A DNA stretch of 64,000 bases from Dyadobacter beijingensis DSM 21582 (GTDB lineage: Bacteria > Bacteroidota > Bacteroidia > Cytophagales > Spirosomataceae), in contig NZ_KB907786.1 in the NCBI RefSeq assembly GCF_000382205.1, positions 1,364,001 through 1,428,000 of the forward strand, given 5' to 3'. A program made the translations under genes and the position numbers. The first letter of the stretch is position 1, and every line of letters starts with the position of its first letter. The notes below the pieces were generated by a model that was not told the origin of the DNA, did not search any database, and was given only the letters and a program-made list of their open reading frames with translations. This document shows, in pieces, positions 46,156 through 55,183 of the stretch.

Positions 46156-47796
46156 ATGAGAAAATATAAATTCAGATGGCTGGCGGCGCTGGCCTTGCTC
46201 CCCGGCCTCGCCACCGCCCAGACCAAACTCACCCCGGCCAAAATCGACGCGCTGAAAACGGAACTGGCGAAAGACATCGACGGGCAGAAGAAATTCACGC
46301 AGGAAATGGTGGACATGATTTTCAGCTTCGGCGAACTGGGTTTTCAGGAAGTGGAAACCTCCAGATACCTGACCGACATCCTGAAAAAGAACGGTTTCAC
46401 CATCGAGCAGGGTATTTCCGGAATACCTACCGCCTGGACGGCCAAATGGGGCTCGGGCAAGCCGGTGATCGCCATCGGCAGTGACATCGATTGTATTCCC
46501 AAAGCGTCCCAGAAGCCGGGTGTCGCCTACCATGATCCTATTATCGAGGGTGCGCCGGGCCACGGCGAAGGGCATAATTCCGGCCAGCCGCTGAATGTGA
46601 CGGCCGTGCTGGCATTGAAAAAGATCATGGAACGCGAGAAAATCCCGGGTACCATTATGATGTGGCCGGGCGTGGCGGAAGAGCAGCTGGCGACCAAGGC
46701 TTATTTCGTCCGCGACGGTTATTTCAAAGACGTCGACGCCTGCATTTTTACGCACGTGAGCAGTAACCTCGGCACGTCCTACGGCGATGGTGGCGGCAAT
46801 GGCATGATCTCCGTCCGTTTCGATTTTGAAGGGCAGGCCTCGCATGCGGGCGGTGCGCCCTGGCGCGGGAAGAGTGCATTGGATGCCGTCGAATTAATGA
46901 ATATCGGCTGGAATTACCACCGGGAACATATGGAAACGACGCAGCGCTCGCATTACGTGATCACCGACGGCGGCGACCAGCCCAATGTGGTGCCTTCGAA
47001 GGCATCGGTATGGTATTATTTCCGCGAGCGCAGCTATCCGAAGATCACGCAGATGTACAAGGACGGTATCCGCATTGCCGAAGCGGCAGCGAAAATGACC
47101 GAAACCAAAATGACCTACGAAGTGCTGGGCAGCGCCTGGCCGGGGCACATGAACCAGCCTATCGCGGAGGCGATGTACGAGAATATCAAAAGCGTTGGCT
47201 TGCCGCAATGGAGCGAGGAAGACCAGAAACTGGCCCGTGCATTGCAGAAAGAGGTACAAAGCCCCGCTACCGGCTTCGGCGGCGAGCGGGCGAACGACGG
47301 GTTGAGCACTTCGCTCAGCCAGCTGCGCAAACCGATGGCTACGGCGTCGGCGGGAGGGGGCGGCTCGGACGATATTGCCGACATTTCCTGGAACCTGCCG
47401 ACGATCGTGCTCGGCTACCCGGCCAACATTCCCGGACTGCCCGGCCATCATTGGGCCAATGCCATCGCCATGGCCACGCCCATTGCCCATAAAGGCGTAA
47501 CCGCAGGTGCGAAGGCGGAGGCGATGACCTTGCTCGATCTGTTCGTCAAACCAGAAATCCTGACCAATGCCTGGAAGTATTTTAACGAGGTGCAGACGAA
47601 GGATACCAAATACACCGCGCTCATTTCCAAAACCGACAAACCGGCCATTCACCTCAACAAAAAGATCATGGAAGAGTACCGGCCGGAGATGAAGAAATAT
47701 TACTACGATCCCGCGAAATATGCCAGCTATCTCGAACAGTTAGGTATTAAATACCCAACTGTTCGAAATGAAAATAATTCAGGTACAGGTAAATAG
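46156..47796 (+). CDS. Exported M20 family amidohydrolase, copy 1
   Basis: A 546-residue metallohydrolase with a signal peptide (AALALLPGLATAQ), related to AbgB-type (M20D) amidohydrolases. Metal-site motifs are GHGEGHNSG (His136 first), GVAEEQLATKA and the late PGHHWANA. The dimerisation domain contains FDFEGQASHAGGAPWRGKSA. In AbgB-like and M20D enzymes the position after GHG is normally Cys; here it is Glu, which may change the metal or the reaction. It likely cleaves an N-acyl, peptide or aminobenzoyl-type amide brought in by the SusC/D pair. The copy that follows is similar over its full length. Confidence 0.88.
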   Translation: MRKYKFRWLAALALLPGLATAQTKLTPAKIDALKTELAKDIDGQKKFTQEMVDMIFSFGELGFQEVETSRYLTDILKKNGFTIEQGISGIPTAWTAKWGSGKPVIAIGSDIDCIPKASQKPGVAYHDPIIEGAPGHGEGHNSGQPLNVTAVLALKKIMEREKIPGTIMMWPGVAEEQLATKAYFVRDGYFKDVDACIFTHVSSNLGTSYGDGGGNGMISVRFDFEGQASHAGGAPWRGKSALDAVELMNIGWNYHREHMETTQRSHYVITDGGDQPNVVPSKASVWYYFRERSYPKITQMYKDGIRIAEAAAKMTETKMTYEVLGSAWPGHMNQPIAEAMYENIKSVGLPQWSEEDQKLARALQKEVQSPATGFGGERANDGLSTSLSQLRKPMATASAGGGGSDDIADISWNLPTIVLGYPANIPGLPGHHWANAIAMATPIAHKGVTAGAKAEAMTLLDLFVKPEILTNAWKYFNEVQTKDTKYTALISKTDKPAIHLNKKIMEEYRPEMKKYYYDPAKYASYLEQLGIKYPTVRNENNSGTGK

Positions 47797-47820
47797 ATCC
47801 ACAGTTAAACGATTCCGGTT

Positions 47821-49482
47821 ATGCTTTTAAAAACAAATGGCGGGCAGCGGCCGATGCGGCATTGGGGAATAGCTTGCGTACTGGGTGCAATGCTGGCTGT
47901 GCCGACTGGGTTGTCGGCACAAGTGAAACTCAGCCCGGCAAAAATCGACGCATTGAAAACCGAGATGGCGAAGGAAATCGACGGCCGGCAAAAGTTCACG
48001 CAGGAAATGGTTGACATGGTGTTCAGCTTCGGCGAGCTCGGTTTCCAGGAAGTCGAAACTTCGAAATACCTGACCGATATTCTCAAAAAGAACGGTTTCA
48101 CGATCGAGCAGGGCATAGCGGGCATTCCTACCGCCTGGACGGCCAAATGGGGCTCGGGCAAGCCGGTGATCGCTGTCGGCAGTGATATTGATTGTATTCC
48201 AAAGGCGTCGCAGAAGCCCGGCGTCGCTTACCACGATCCGATTATCGAAGGTGCCCCGGGCCACGGCGAAGGGCATAATTCGGGCCAGCCGCTGAATATC
48301 ACGGCTGTACTGGCGCTCAAAAAGATCATGGAACGTGAGAAAATCCCCGGCACCATCATGCTCTGGCCCGGCGTGGCCGAGGAGCAGCTCGGTACCAAGG
48401 CCTATTATGTGCGGGACGGCTATTTCAAGAATGTCGATGCCTGCATTTTTACCCACGTAGCGAACAACCTGTCGGTATCCTACGGCGACGGCGGGAACAA
48501 CGGGATGGTATCGGTGCAATTCAATTTCGAAGGGCAGGCCTCGCATGCAGGCGCGGCGCCCTGGCGCGGGAAAAGTGCATTGGACGCCGTAGAGCTTATG
48601 AATATCGGCTGGAACTTCCATCGCGAACATATGGAAACTACCCAGCGGTCGCATTACGTGATCAAGGACGGCGGCGACCAGCCGAATGTGGTGCCTTCGA
48701 AAGCGTCGGTATGGTACTATTTCAGAGAGCGGACTTACCCGAAAATTACCCAGATGTTCAAGGACGGTATCCGCATTGCCGAAGGCGCCGCGCAGATGAC
48801 CGAAACGAAAATGACCTACGAAGTGCTGGGGAGCGCCTGGCCGGGGCATTTCAACCAGCCTATCGCCGAAACGATGTATGAAAACATCAAGGCCGTAGGT
48901 CTGCCGAAATGGACCGAAGCTGACCAGACCCTGGCAAAAGCCATTCAGAAAGAACTTCAGAACCCGGAAGGTAACCCGCAGGAATCGAATGGTCTGGCGA
49001 CGACATTGAGCCAGCTCGCGAAACCGTCGGCCACGCCCAATACCGGCGGCGGCGGCTCCGACGACATTGCCGACATTTCGTGGAACCTGCCTACCGTGGT
49101 GTTGCGCTACCCGGCCAACATCCCCGGCCTGCCCGGCCACCATTGGGCCAACGCCATCGCCATGGCAACGCCCATCGCCCACAAGGGCGTAACGGCCGGC
49201 GCCAAAGTAGAGGCCATGACGCTGCTGGACCTGTTCGTCAAACCCGAAGTGCTGCGCTACGCCTGGGATTATTTTAACAATACCCAAACCAAAGACGTGA
49301 AATACAAAGCGCTCATTTCCGCTACCGACAAGCCGGCGATTCACCTGAACGAGAAGATCATGACCGAATTCCGCCCGGAAATGAAGAAATACTATTACGA
49401 CCCAGGCAAGTACGCGACCTACCTCGAACAGCTGGGCATCAAATACCCGACGGTCAGGGAGGCGTCGGGGACGGGGAAATAG
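47821..49482 (+). CDS. Exported M20 family amidohydrolase, copy 2
   Basis: A 553-residue paralogue of the enzyme 24 bases upstream, with the same GHGEGHNSG, GVAEEQLGTKA and PGHHWANA metal-site motifs and the same C-terminus (LEQLGIKYPTVR). Main differences are in the N-terminal signal region (LGAMLAVPTGLSAQ) and a short stretch near residue 390 (EGNPQESNGLATTL). A recent tandem duplication with possible division of substrates is inferred. It is followed by an array of 10-bp TGAC repeats. Confidence 0.88.
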   Translation: MLLKTNGGQRPMRHWGIACVLGAMLAVPTGLSAQVKLSPAKIDALKTEMAKEIDGRQKFTQEMVDMVFSFGELGFQEVETSKYLTDILKKNGFTIEQGIAGIPTAWTAKWGSGKPVIAVGSDIDCIPKASQKPGVAYHDPIIEGAPGHGEGHNSGQPLNITAVLALKKIMEREKIPGTIMLWPGVAEEQLGTKAYYVRDGYFKNVDACIFTHVANNLSVSYGDGGNNGMVSVQFNFEGQASHAGAAPWRGKSALDAVELMNIGWNFHREHMETTQRSHYVIKDGGDQPNVVPSKASVWYYFRERTYPKITQMFKDGIRIAEGAAQMTETKMTYEVLGSAWPGHFNQPIAETMYENIKAVGLPKWTEADQTLAKAIQKELQNPEGNPQESNGLATTLSQLAKPSATPNTGGGGSDDIADISWNLPTVVLRYPANIPGLPGHHWANAIAMATPIAHKGVTAGAKVEAMTLLDLFVKPEVLRYAWDYFNNTQTKDVKYKALISATDKPAIHLNEKIMTEFRPEMKKYYYDPGKYATYLEQLGIKYPTVREASGTGK

Positions 49483-49504
49483 TGTGGTTAGGAGTGGTCA
49501 GTCC

Positions 49505-49594
49505 TGACTACAAATGACTACAAATGACTACAAATGACAATCCCTGACACCCCCTGACCCTACCAGACAATCCCTGACAACACCCCGACCAAAC
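49505..49594. repeat. 10-bp TGAC tandem array, copy 3
   Basis: Nine consecutive 10-base units in register: TGACTACAAA three times exactly (49505-49534), then TGACAATCCC, TGACACCCCC, TGACCCTACC, AGACAATCCC, TGACAACACC and CCGACCAAAC. Just upstream (about 49484-49504) inverted units TGGTTAGGAG and TGGTCAGTCC face it, giving GGTCAG-TC-CTGACT at the junction. It fills the 120-base gap between the second M20 gene and the ABC ATPase gene. Confidence 0.8.
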
Positions 49595-49602
49595 CCCACC
49601 AG

Positions 49603-50271
49603 ATGCTTCAAACTACCCATTTAACCAAAACCTTCCCCAACGGCGCCTCGCTGCACTTCCCTGACTGGACCGTCGGGAAAGGCGAGCAATGGCTGTTGCT
49701 GGGCGAATCGGGGAGTGGGAAAACGACCTTACTCCATATGCTGGGCGGGTTGCTGCGGCCTTCTGCCGGATGTGCCGCGGTGAACGGGACGGATTTGTAC
49801 GCGCTTCCGGCCCGCAGGCTCGACCGTTTTCGCGGGCGGAATATCGGCATCATTTTCCAGCAGCCGCATTTGATAAGGAGTATGACGGTCGGGGAGAATC
49901 TGCAACTCGCGCAGACGTTCGCGGGTATGCCCGAAGACCCGTCGCGTATCCGGGAACTGCTGGCTGCATTGGATATGGGCCATAAATACCGTAGTTATCC
50001 AGGGGAATTGAGCCAGGGCCAGGCGCAGCGCGTCGGGATTGCCCGTGCGCTCGTTAACCGGCCGGCATTATTGCTGGCCGACGAGCCGACGAGCAGCCTG
50101 GACAATCGCAATGCGGAACAGGTTGTGCGGCTGCTGTCGGAACTGGCGGGTGTGGAGCGTTCCACGCTGGTGATTTCCACCCACGACGACCGGGTGAAGG
50201 ATGCTTTTTTCAAAGAATACCGATTCGAACTTTCCCGTGAACGCATTTCAGATCAGTTGGAAAAATCTTAG
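49603..50271 (+). CDS. ABC transporter ATP-binding protein (LolD/MacB type)
   Basis: A 222-residue ATPase: Walker A GESGSGKTT, Q-loop GIIFQQPHL, signature LSQGQAQR, Walker B ALLLADEPTSSLD and the H-loop VISTHDD. It belongs to the group that powers FtsX-like permeases. The permease gene starts inside its last 35 bases at a GTG. With the DUF3299-like gene that follows, the set may handle a lipoprotein, peptide or metal-related substrate. Confidence 0.93.
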   Translation: MLQTTHLTKTFPNGASLHFPDWTVGKGEQWLLLGESGSGKTTLLHMLGGLLRPSAGCAAVNGTDLYALPARRLDRFRGRNIGIIFQQPHLIRSMTVGENLQLAQTFAGMPEDPSRIRELLAALDMGHKYRSYPGELSQGQAQRVGIARALVNRPALLLADEPTSSLDNRNAEQVVRLLSELAGVERSTLVISTHDDRVKDAFFKEYRFELSRERISDQLEKS

Positions 50272-51400
50272 AGCGAACCCATTGTCCCTTGCATTGAACC
50301 TGATACTCATTGCATTTGGCACGGGCATGCTGGCAATGCTGCTGCTCGGCGTGAGCCAGGTAGGCGACCGCCTGCGCGACAATGCGAGGGGTGTGGATCT
50401 GGTGGTGGGAGCGAAGGGAAGCCCGTTACAATTGATACTCAGCAGCATTTACTTTATTGATTTTCCAACCGGCAACATCAGTGAGCAGGACGCCCGGATG
50501 CTGGCGGCGAACCCGATGGTGAAAAAGGCGGTACCGCTTGCATTGGGCGATAATTATGCCGGCTTCCGCATTGTGGGGACCGATACCGGTTACGTGAGCC
50601 TGCACGGCCTCGAACTGGCCGCGGGGCGCTTCTGGTCGGAGGATTTTGAAATCGTGATCGGGGCGGAGGTGGCGCGGGTACAGCATTTGAAGCCCGGAGA
50701 CCGGGTGTATGGCTCACACGGGCTTGCATCGCAGCAGGATGTGCACGAAGACCATCCCTACATCGTGAGCGGTGTTTTAAAAAAGAAGGGGAGCGTAGCC
50801 GATAACCTGGTACTTACCAGCCTGCTGAGCATCTGGGAGATGCACGGGGCGGAGGAAGCCCGGGAAATTACGGCTATGCTCGTGCAGTACCGTTCGCGCC
50901 TGGCGATGGTGGCTTTGCCGGCGATGGTCAACCGGTCGACGGGCATGCAGGCGGCATCGCCGGCCAAGGAAAGCGCGCGGTTGTTCGCATTGATTGGCGT
51001 GGGTGTGGACACGGTGCGGTGGCTGGCCATTGCATTGATGCTGCTGGCCGGGGTAAGCGTATTCGTGAGCCTCTACAACTCCCTGCGCGAGCGGGTGTAC
51101 GACCTCGCGGTGATGCGCGTCATGGGCGCGTCGCGGAGGGCGATATGGGGCATGATCATTGTGGAAGGCATGCTGCTGACCACCACAGGCTCGCTGGCGG
51201 GCATATTGCTCGGGCACGCGGCCATTCATGGGATCGGTTACTGGCAGGGCTCACCGCAGGCACGGCTGGACGGCCTCGTGTTTTTGCCGCAGGAAAGCTG
51301 GCTGCTCGTGGCTGGGATGGGCATTGGGCTGGCAGCCGCGATTTTACCGGCCGTACAGGCCTACCGGACGGACATTTCTCAAACCATGTCGAAAATTTAA
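50237..51400 (+). CDS. ABC transporter permease (FtsX-like)
   Basis: A 387-residue permease with four membrane helices: one near the start (LALNLILIAFGTGMLAMLLL), a periplasmic domain (VDLVVGAKGSPLQLILSSIY, FIDFPTGNIS) and three toward the end (WLAIALMLLAGVSVFVSLYN, the MRVMGASRRAIWGMIIVEG region and LLVAGMGIGLAAAILPAVQA). GTG 50237 is chosen because the sequence after it (NAFQISWKNLRANPLSLALN) is the usual family start; ATG 50201 is also possible. The gene overlaps the ATPase gene and runs into the next gene one base after its stop. Confidence 0.88.
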   Translation: MNAFQISWKNLRANPLSLALNLILIAFGTGMLAMLLLGVSQVGDRLRDNARGVDLVVGAKGSPLQLILSSIYFIDFPTGNISEQDARMLAANPMVKKAVPLALGDNYAGFRIVGTDTGYVSLHGLELAAGRFWSEDFEIVIGAEVARVQHLKPGDRVYGSHGLASQQDVHEDHPYIVSGVLKKKGSVADNLVLTSLLSIWEMHGAEEAREITAMLVQYRSRLAMVALPAMVNRSTGMQAASPAKESARLFALIGVGVDTVRWLAIALMLLAGVSVFVSLYNSLRERVYDLAVMRVMGASRRAIWGMIIVEGMLLTTTGSLAGILLGHAAIHGIGYWQGSPQARLDGLVFLPQESWLLVAGMGIGLAAAILPAVQAYRTDISQTMSKI

Positions 51401-51401
51401 A

Positions 51402-51848
51402 ATGAATTGTATCAAAAAATGGCTGTTGTTGATTTTCTTGCTGTCGGGATACGCCGGTTTGGCCCAGCCGCCGGCGCATATCCCGCTGATGAACAGCACC
51501 TGGAAGCTCATCGGTCAACGTACCTATCAAAAAAACGCCGCGTTTAAGATGGTCCCTGCATTTCCGGCACCGCTGGAAGCCATGCAGAACAAGACCGTCG
51601 AGCTGCCCGGCTACATAATCCCGATCAATGCCGACCTGAACCACAAGGAGTTTATGCTCGCCGTGGTGCCGATGGACCAATGCCCCTATTGCGGGCAGGG
51701 GGACATTCCGTCGATGGTGGAGGTGAAAATGATAAAGGAAATCGGCTATTCCGACAAGCCGGTAAAGATCAGGGGTAAGCTAATGCTCAATAAAACAGGC
51801 GATTACCGCTCGGAGGTGTTTTTGCTGCAAGCGGAACAAGTGAAGTAG
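51402..51848 (+). CDS. Exported DUF3299-like protein
   Basis: A 148-residue protein with a signal peptide (WLLLIFLLSGYAGLAQ). The core has LPGYIIPINADLNHKEFMLA and MDQCPYCGQGDIPSMVEV, a CxxC motif in the position typical of DUF3299 (recalled). DUF3299 proteins are often next to a LolD-like ATPase and FtsX-like permease, as here, and in some Gammaproteobacteria in zinc-regulated operons; a metal link is inference. It starts one base after the permease stop. Confidence 0.75.
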   Translation: MNCIKKWLLLIFLLSGYAGLAQPPAHIPLMNSTWKLIGQRTYQKNAAFKMVPAFPAPLEAMQNKTVELPGYIIPINADLNHKEFMLAVVPMDQCPYCGQGDIPSMVEVKMIKEIGYSDKPVKIRGKLMLNKTGDYRSEVFLLQAEQVK

Positions 51849-51881
51849 TATTTAAAATCAATCATCCATAACCCGAAGTCT

Positions 51882-54428
51882 ATGAAGTTGAGATTTTATG
51901 CATTGGCTGTCCTGATGGCGGCTGGTTCCGTCGGTTTTGCCCAGAATCCGGGCGGCGGACAGGGCGGAAGAACTGCCGCTCCCGCCACGAGCATTGCCTC
52001 GGCCACGCAGGGCATGAAAAAGTACGAGGGCTTTTTCAATTTTTACTATGATGAAAAAAGCGGCAGGGTACTGCTGGAAGTGGACAAGCTCGACATGGAG
52101 TTCCTCTATTTCGCGTCGCTTTCGGAGGGCGTGGGCAATGGCGGCCCCGAACGTGGGCAGGCCAGTTCCGCGTTGGCCAAATTCATCAAGTCGGGGCCGA
52201 AAGTGCTGCTCGTGGAGCCGGTGACCAACTACCGGGCCATCACGCAGAATGCCGACGAAAAAAGGGCCGTGGAGAACGCGTTCGCCAAATCGGTCATTTT
52301 CGGCTTCGCGCCGGTGGCTGTCGAAGGGGAGAAGTTCCTGATCGACCTCACGCCATTTATTATACGCGATAGCCAGAACATCGCCGCTCGCCTGGGCGTA
52401 CGTCGCGTGAGCGGGCCTGTGAGCGTGGCGCAGCCGTCGGGTGGGGGCGGGAGCTACCGGCTCGATGAAACCCGTTCGGTGGTATACCTCGATAACACGA
52501 AGAACTTTCCAAAGAATACCGAGTTTGAAGCGTTGGTGACATTCATCGGTGGCTCACCGAATGTGAACCGCTTCGGCGGGGGAGGTGGTGGCCTGGCGCC
52601 CGATCCCGGTGCGGTGACGATCAACATGCACCAGTCGTTCGTAGAGTTGCCGGATGGGAACTACAAGCCGCGTCGTTTCGATCCGCGTTCGGCATTCGGG
52701 CTATTCAGCTACATGGATTTCTCGGCGCCGATGACCGAGCCGATCGTGAAGCGCTTCATCCGCCGGCATCGTTTGGAAAAGAAAAACCCCGGCAATGCAC
52801 CCAGCGAGGCCGTGAAGCCCATTGTCTACTATATCGACCGCGGGGCGCCCGAGCCGGTGAAATCCGCGCTCATCGAAGGCGGGGCTTACTGGAACGAGGC
52901 GTTCGAGGCGGCGGGTTACAAGAATGCATTCCAGGTGAAGGAATTGCCGGAAGGGGCTGATCCTATGGATATTCGGTACAATGTCGTGAACTGGATCAAC
53001 CGGACCGGCGCGCCGCGGGGCTTCTCCTCAGGTGCCTCGTATATTGACCCCCGCACCGGTGAGATCATCAAGGGCGTGGTCACGCTCGGCTCCGACCGTC
53101 ATCGCCAGGATTACCTCATTGCCGAAGGCCTTTTGCAGCCTTATGAAGACGGCAAGAAGACGACCAATGCCATGCAGGAGCTCGCACTGGCGCGGGTAAG
53201 GCAGCTTTCGGCCCACGAGATCGGGCATACGCTTGGTTTTAACCACAATTTCGCGGCGAGCCCGAAAGACCGCGGCTCGGTCATGGACTATCCGTTTCCC
53301 CGTTTCTCCATGAAAGCCGACGGCACCATCGATATTTCGGACGCCTATGGCAAAGGCATCGGGGCCTGGGACAAGCGCGCCGTGATGTGGGGCTACACCG
53401 AATTCGGGAAGGGCGCCGACGAAGAGGCCGGTTTAGAGAAAATTATGCAGGAAACACTCAAACAGGGCTTTTTGTACATTCCGGACATTGGCGGTAATGC
53501 GCACCCTACCTCGCACCAGTGGGACGATGGCGCAAACCCGATCGACCAGATGACGAATATCATGGCCGTTCGCCGGAAAGTGCTGGATAATTTCTCGGAG
53601 AAAGCCATACAGAAGGGCGAACCGATGGCGACGATCGAAGAGGTACTGGTGCCGATTTACCTGCTTCACCGCTACCAGGTGGAAGCTGTGGCCAAATCCG
53701 TGGGCGGGCTGTATTTTACCCACGCCGTGAAAAACGACGGCCAGGTGACCACCCGCATGGTGGAGCCGAAAGAGCAATGGCGTGCCCTGGAATCTTTGCT
53801 GGGTACTATTTCGCCCGATGCCCTGGCGTTGCCCGAAGCATTGATCAGCAAAATCCCGCCGCGGCCGAGCGGGTATCCGGCCAGCCTGGAAACTTTTACG
53901 GGCCATACCGGCCCGACGTTCGACCCGATTGCCGCCGCCGAAACCGCCGCGGGAACTACCCTGTCGTACCTGCTCAATCCCGAGCGCGCCGCGCGGCTCG
54001 TGGAGTACAATGCGCGTGACGCGAAGCAGCCGGGACTGATGCCGGTGATCGACAAATTGTTTGAAAAAACGTGGAAATCGGCGCCGTTGACGGGTTACAA
54101 GGGTGAGTTGCAAACACTGGTCAATAACCTTTCGCTGAAATACCTGCTTATGCTCGCCGCCGACCCCAAAGCGCCTGAAAATGTGCGCGGGGAGGCATTG
54201 CTGAAAGTAGGCGAGCTGAGCGAATGGCTGAAAGCGCAGCTGGCTTCGGCTGCGCCCAAGCAGAAGGCAAACATGCTCTTCGGACTGGCGCAAATCGATG
54301 AATTTGGTAAAAATCCGATCAAGTTCGAGCCCGGTTCGGTGCTGGATATGCCGCCGGGTGCGCCGATCATGGGCCATATGGATTTCATGGGCTGCTCGCA
54401 GACGCATTCGGGCGAAACATTCGAATAG
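51882..54428 (+). CDS. Secreted zinc metalloprotease (DUF5117/DUF4953 type)
   Basis: An 848-residue exported protease. Signal peptide AVLMAAGSVGFAQ; a DUF5117-like domain (KYEGFFNFYYDEKSGRVLLE near residue 45) then the catalytic domain with the extended zinc motif HEIGHTLGFNH at residues 445-455 and GSVMDYPFPRF as the Met-turn region. The C-terminal part is the long DUF4953-like segment. Probably periplasmic or surface-exposed; its substrate is unknown. The gene is 33 bases after the DUF3299-like gene and ends at a strong terminator. Confidence 0.9.
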   Translation: MKLRFYALAVLMAAGSVGFAQNPGGGQGGRTAAPATSIASATQGMKKYEGFFNFYYDEKSGRVLLEVDKLDMEFLYFASLSEGVGNGGPERGQASSALAKFIKSGPKVLLVEPVTNYRAITQNADEKRAVENAFAKSVIFGFAPVAVEGEKFLIDLTPFIIRDSQNIAARLGVRRVSGPVSVAQPSGGGGSYRLDETRSVVYLDNTKNFPKNTEFEALVTFIGGSPNVNRFGGGGGGLAPDPGAVTINMHQSFVELPDGNYKPRRFDPRSAFGLFSYMDFSAPMTEPIVKRFIRRHRLEKKNPGNAPSEAVKPIVYYIDRGAPEPVKSALIEGGAYWNEAFEAAGYKNAFQVKELPEGADPMDIRYNVVNWINRTGAPRGFSSGASYIDPRTGEIIKGVVTLGSDRHRQDYLIAEGLLQPYEDGKKTTNAMQELALARVRQLSAHEIGHTLGFNHNFAASPKDRGSVMDYPFPRFSMKADGTIDISDAYGKGIGAWDKRAVMWGYTEFGKGADEEAGLEKIMQETLKQGFLYIPDIGGNAHPTSHQWDDGANPIDQMTNIMAVRRKVLDNFSEKAIQKGEPMATIEEVLVPIYLLHRYQVEAVAKSVGGLYFTHAVKNDGQVTTRMVEPKEQWRALESLLGTISPDALALPEALISKIPPRPSGYPASLETFTGHTGPTFDPIAAAETAAGTTLSYLLNPERAARLVEYNARDAKQPGLMPVIDKLFEKTWKSAPLTGYKGELQTLVNNLSLKYLLMLAADPKAPENVRGEALLKVGELSEWLKAQLASAAPKQKANMLFGLAQIDEFGKNPIKFEPGSVLDMPPGAPIMGHMDFMGCSQTHSGETFE

Positions 54429-54449
54429 TACTATTGCGAATTTGTGCCG

Positions 54450-54494
54450 GTCGGGCCGGGGCAGGACATTCCTGTTCCGGCCCGACTTGTTTTT
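54450..54494 (+). terminator. Intrinsic terminator after the metalloprotease gene
   Basis: GTCGGGCCGGGGCAGGA (54450-54466) pairs with TCCTGTTCCGGCCCGAC (54470-54486), with G-T pairs in the middle, then TTGTTTTT. It ends the ABC/DUF3299/metalloprotease unit. Confidence 0.85.
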
Positions 54495-54790
54495 GCGCGG
54501 CTACGGCCGCATCGAAGCTTTGTCCACTGCCCGCATCAAAAACCATAGAAATGCCCGGTAGCGGCCTTTGGATGGGCTTTTGTAGTAAAAATTTAGTGGC
54601 CACTGAAGGGATTTGATAGGGCCTGATCGTCTCCCCATGAAGGCCTCATTACACCCTCAAATTCAGCGTTCTCACCCCAAAAACCAGAACTGATCGTCCG
54701 GAAAGGTTTATACTTGCAGAGTGATACAAAAATCGCGCACTTGATTGAGTATCAGAATAGTTCTTTCTTTGTAAAAATATAAATCCTCTC
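54495..54790. other. Gap without a recognised gene
   Basis: About 296 bases between the terminator and the small ORF at 54791. The only structures seen are a GCGGC-TACG-GCCGC hairpin right after the T tract and an AT-rich stretch near 54760-54790. I see no promoter that fits the consensus well. Confidence 0.5.
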
Positions 54791-54997
54791 ATGAAGACGC
54801 AAAGCAAATATTTGGAAGAGATCAACCGTCTATTGGCTGATTACCTTCTTGAAATTGAAAAATCAGATCTAAAACCCCTATCAGCGCAGGTTTATCAGGT
54901 TCAGTCAAAAAATTTCGTGCGGTGGATCAATGGAGAGTTTACACCGGGCGAAGTGAAAAAGTCCAAAAAGCAAACACAGGACAAAACCGGGAAGTAA
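54791..54997 (+). CDS. Small protein, 68 residues, unknown function
   Basis: A short acidic-then-basic protein. The first part is helical (YLEEINRLLADYLLEIEKSD), then a Phe/Trp-containing core (NFVRWINGEFTPG) and a Lys-rich tail. Charge pattern, codon use and an ATG after an AT-rich leader suggest a real gene. The FVRWI.G.F.PG segment looks like a conserved small Bacteroidota family, but I cannot name it. No signal peptide or membrane segment. Confidence 0.6.
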   Translation: MKTQSKYLEEINRLLADYLLEIEKSDLKPLSAQVYQVQSKNFVRWINGEFTPGEVKKSKKQTQDKTGK

Positions 54998-55061
54998 GCA
55001 TCCTGATCCGGTCCGTTGTCATACTTTCGTTACCACTACTACGTTTCTCCCCTCTGTATAC

Positions 55062-55094
55062 AAAAAACACCTTCGCGGTAAAACCGGAAGGTGT
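55062..55094 (-). terminator. Intrinsic terminator on the minus strand
   Basis: Read on the minus strand: ACACCTTC then CCGGT-type stem, loop TTT, return stem and GAAGGTGT followed by T6. The outer stem pairs 55067-55074 with 55087-55094 perfectly; the inner CGGT/ACCG pairs 55076-55079 with 55083-55086, with one bulge. The T tract (complement of A55062-55067) puts it on the minus strand. It ends the very small unit that starts near 55191; no other minus-strand gene is near. Confidence 0.8.
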
Positions 55095-55113
55095 AAGTTA
55101 TACTCAACGTTTA

Positions 55114-55170
55114 TTAACGTACTTCTACGTTCAAGTCTGGTGATCCTGCTGCCATCCCACTAAGCCTCAC
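55114..55170 (-). CDS. Very short ORF in its own transcription unit
   Basis: An 18-codon frame starting with GTG at 55170: VRLSGMAAGSPDLNVEVR, stop TAA; an internal ATG at 55155 would give MAAGSPDLNVEVR. The frame sits between a -7 box (TAAATTTG, 55191-55184) and a strong terminator 20 bases after the stop, so the whole unit is about 130 bases. There is nothing else in the region. It could be a real micro-protein, a leader peptide or simply part of a small RNA. I do not recognise the peptide. Confidence 0.4.
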   Translation of the reverse strand: MRLSGMAAGSPDLNVEVR

Positions 55171-55183
55171 GTGCAGAATGTTA

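Noticed and set aside
47827..49344. Minus-strand open frame of 505 codons opposite the second M20 gene
   Set aside because: A shadow of the M20 gene. The first M20 gene shows a similar antisense frame only in pieces.
49505..49594. Possible CRISPR-like repeat array
   Set aside because: Units are 10 bases with no spacers and no cas genes nearby; it is a short tandem repeat.
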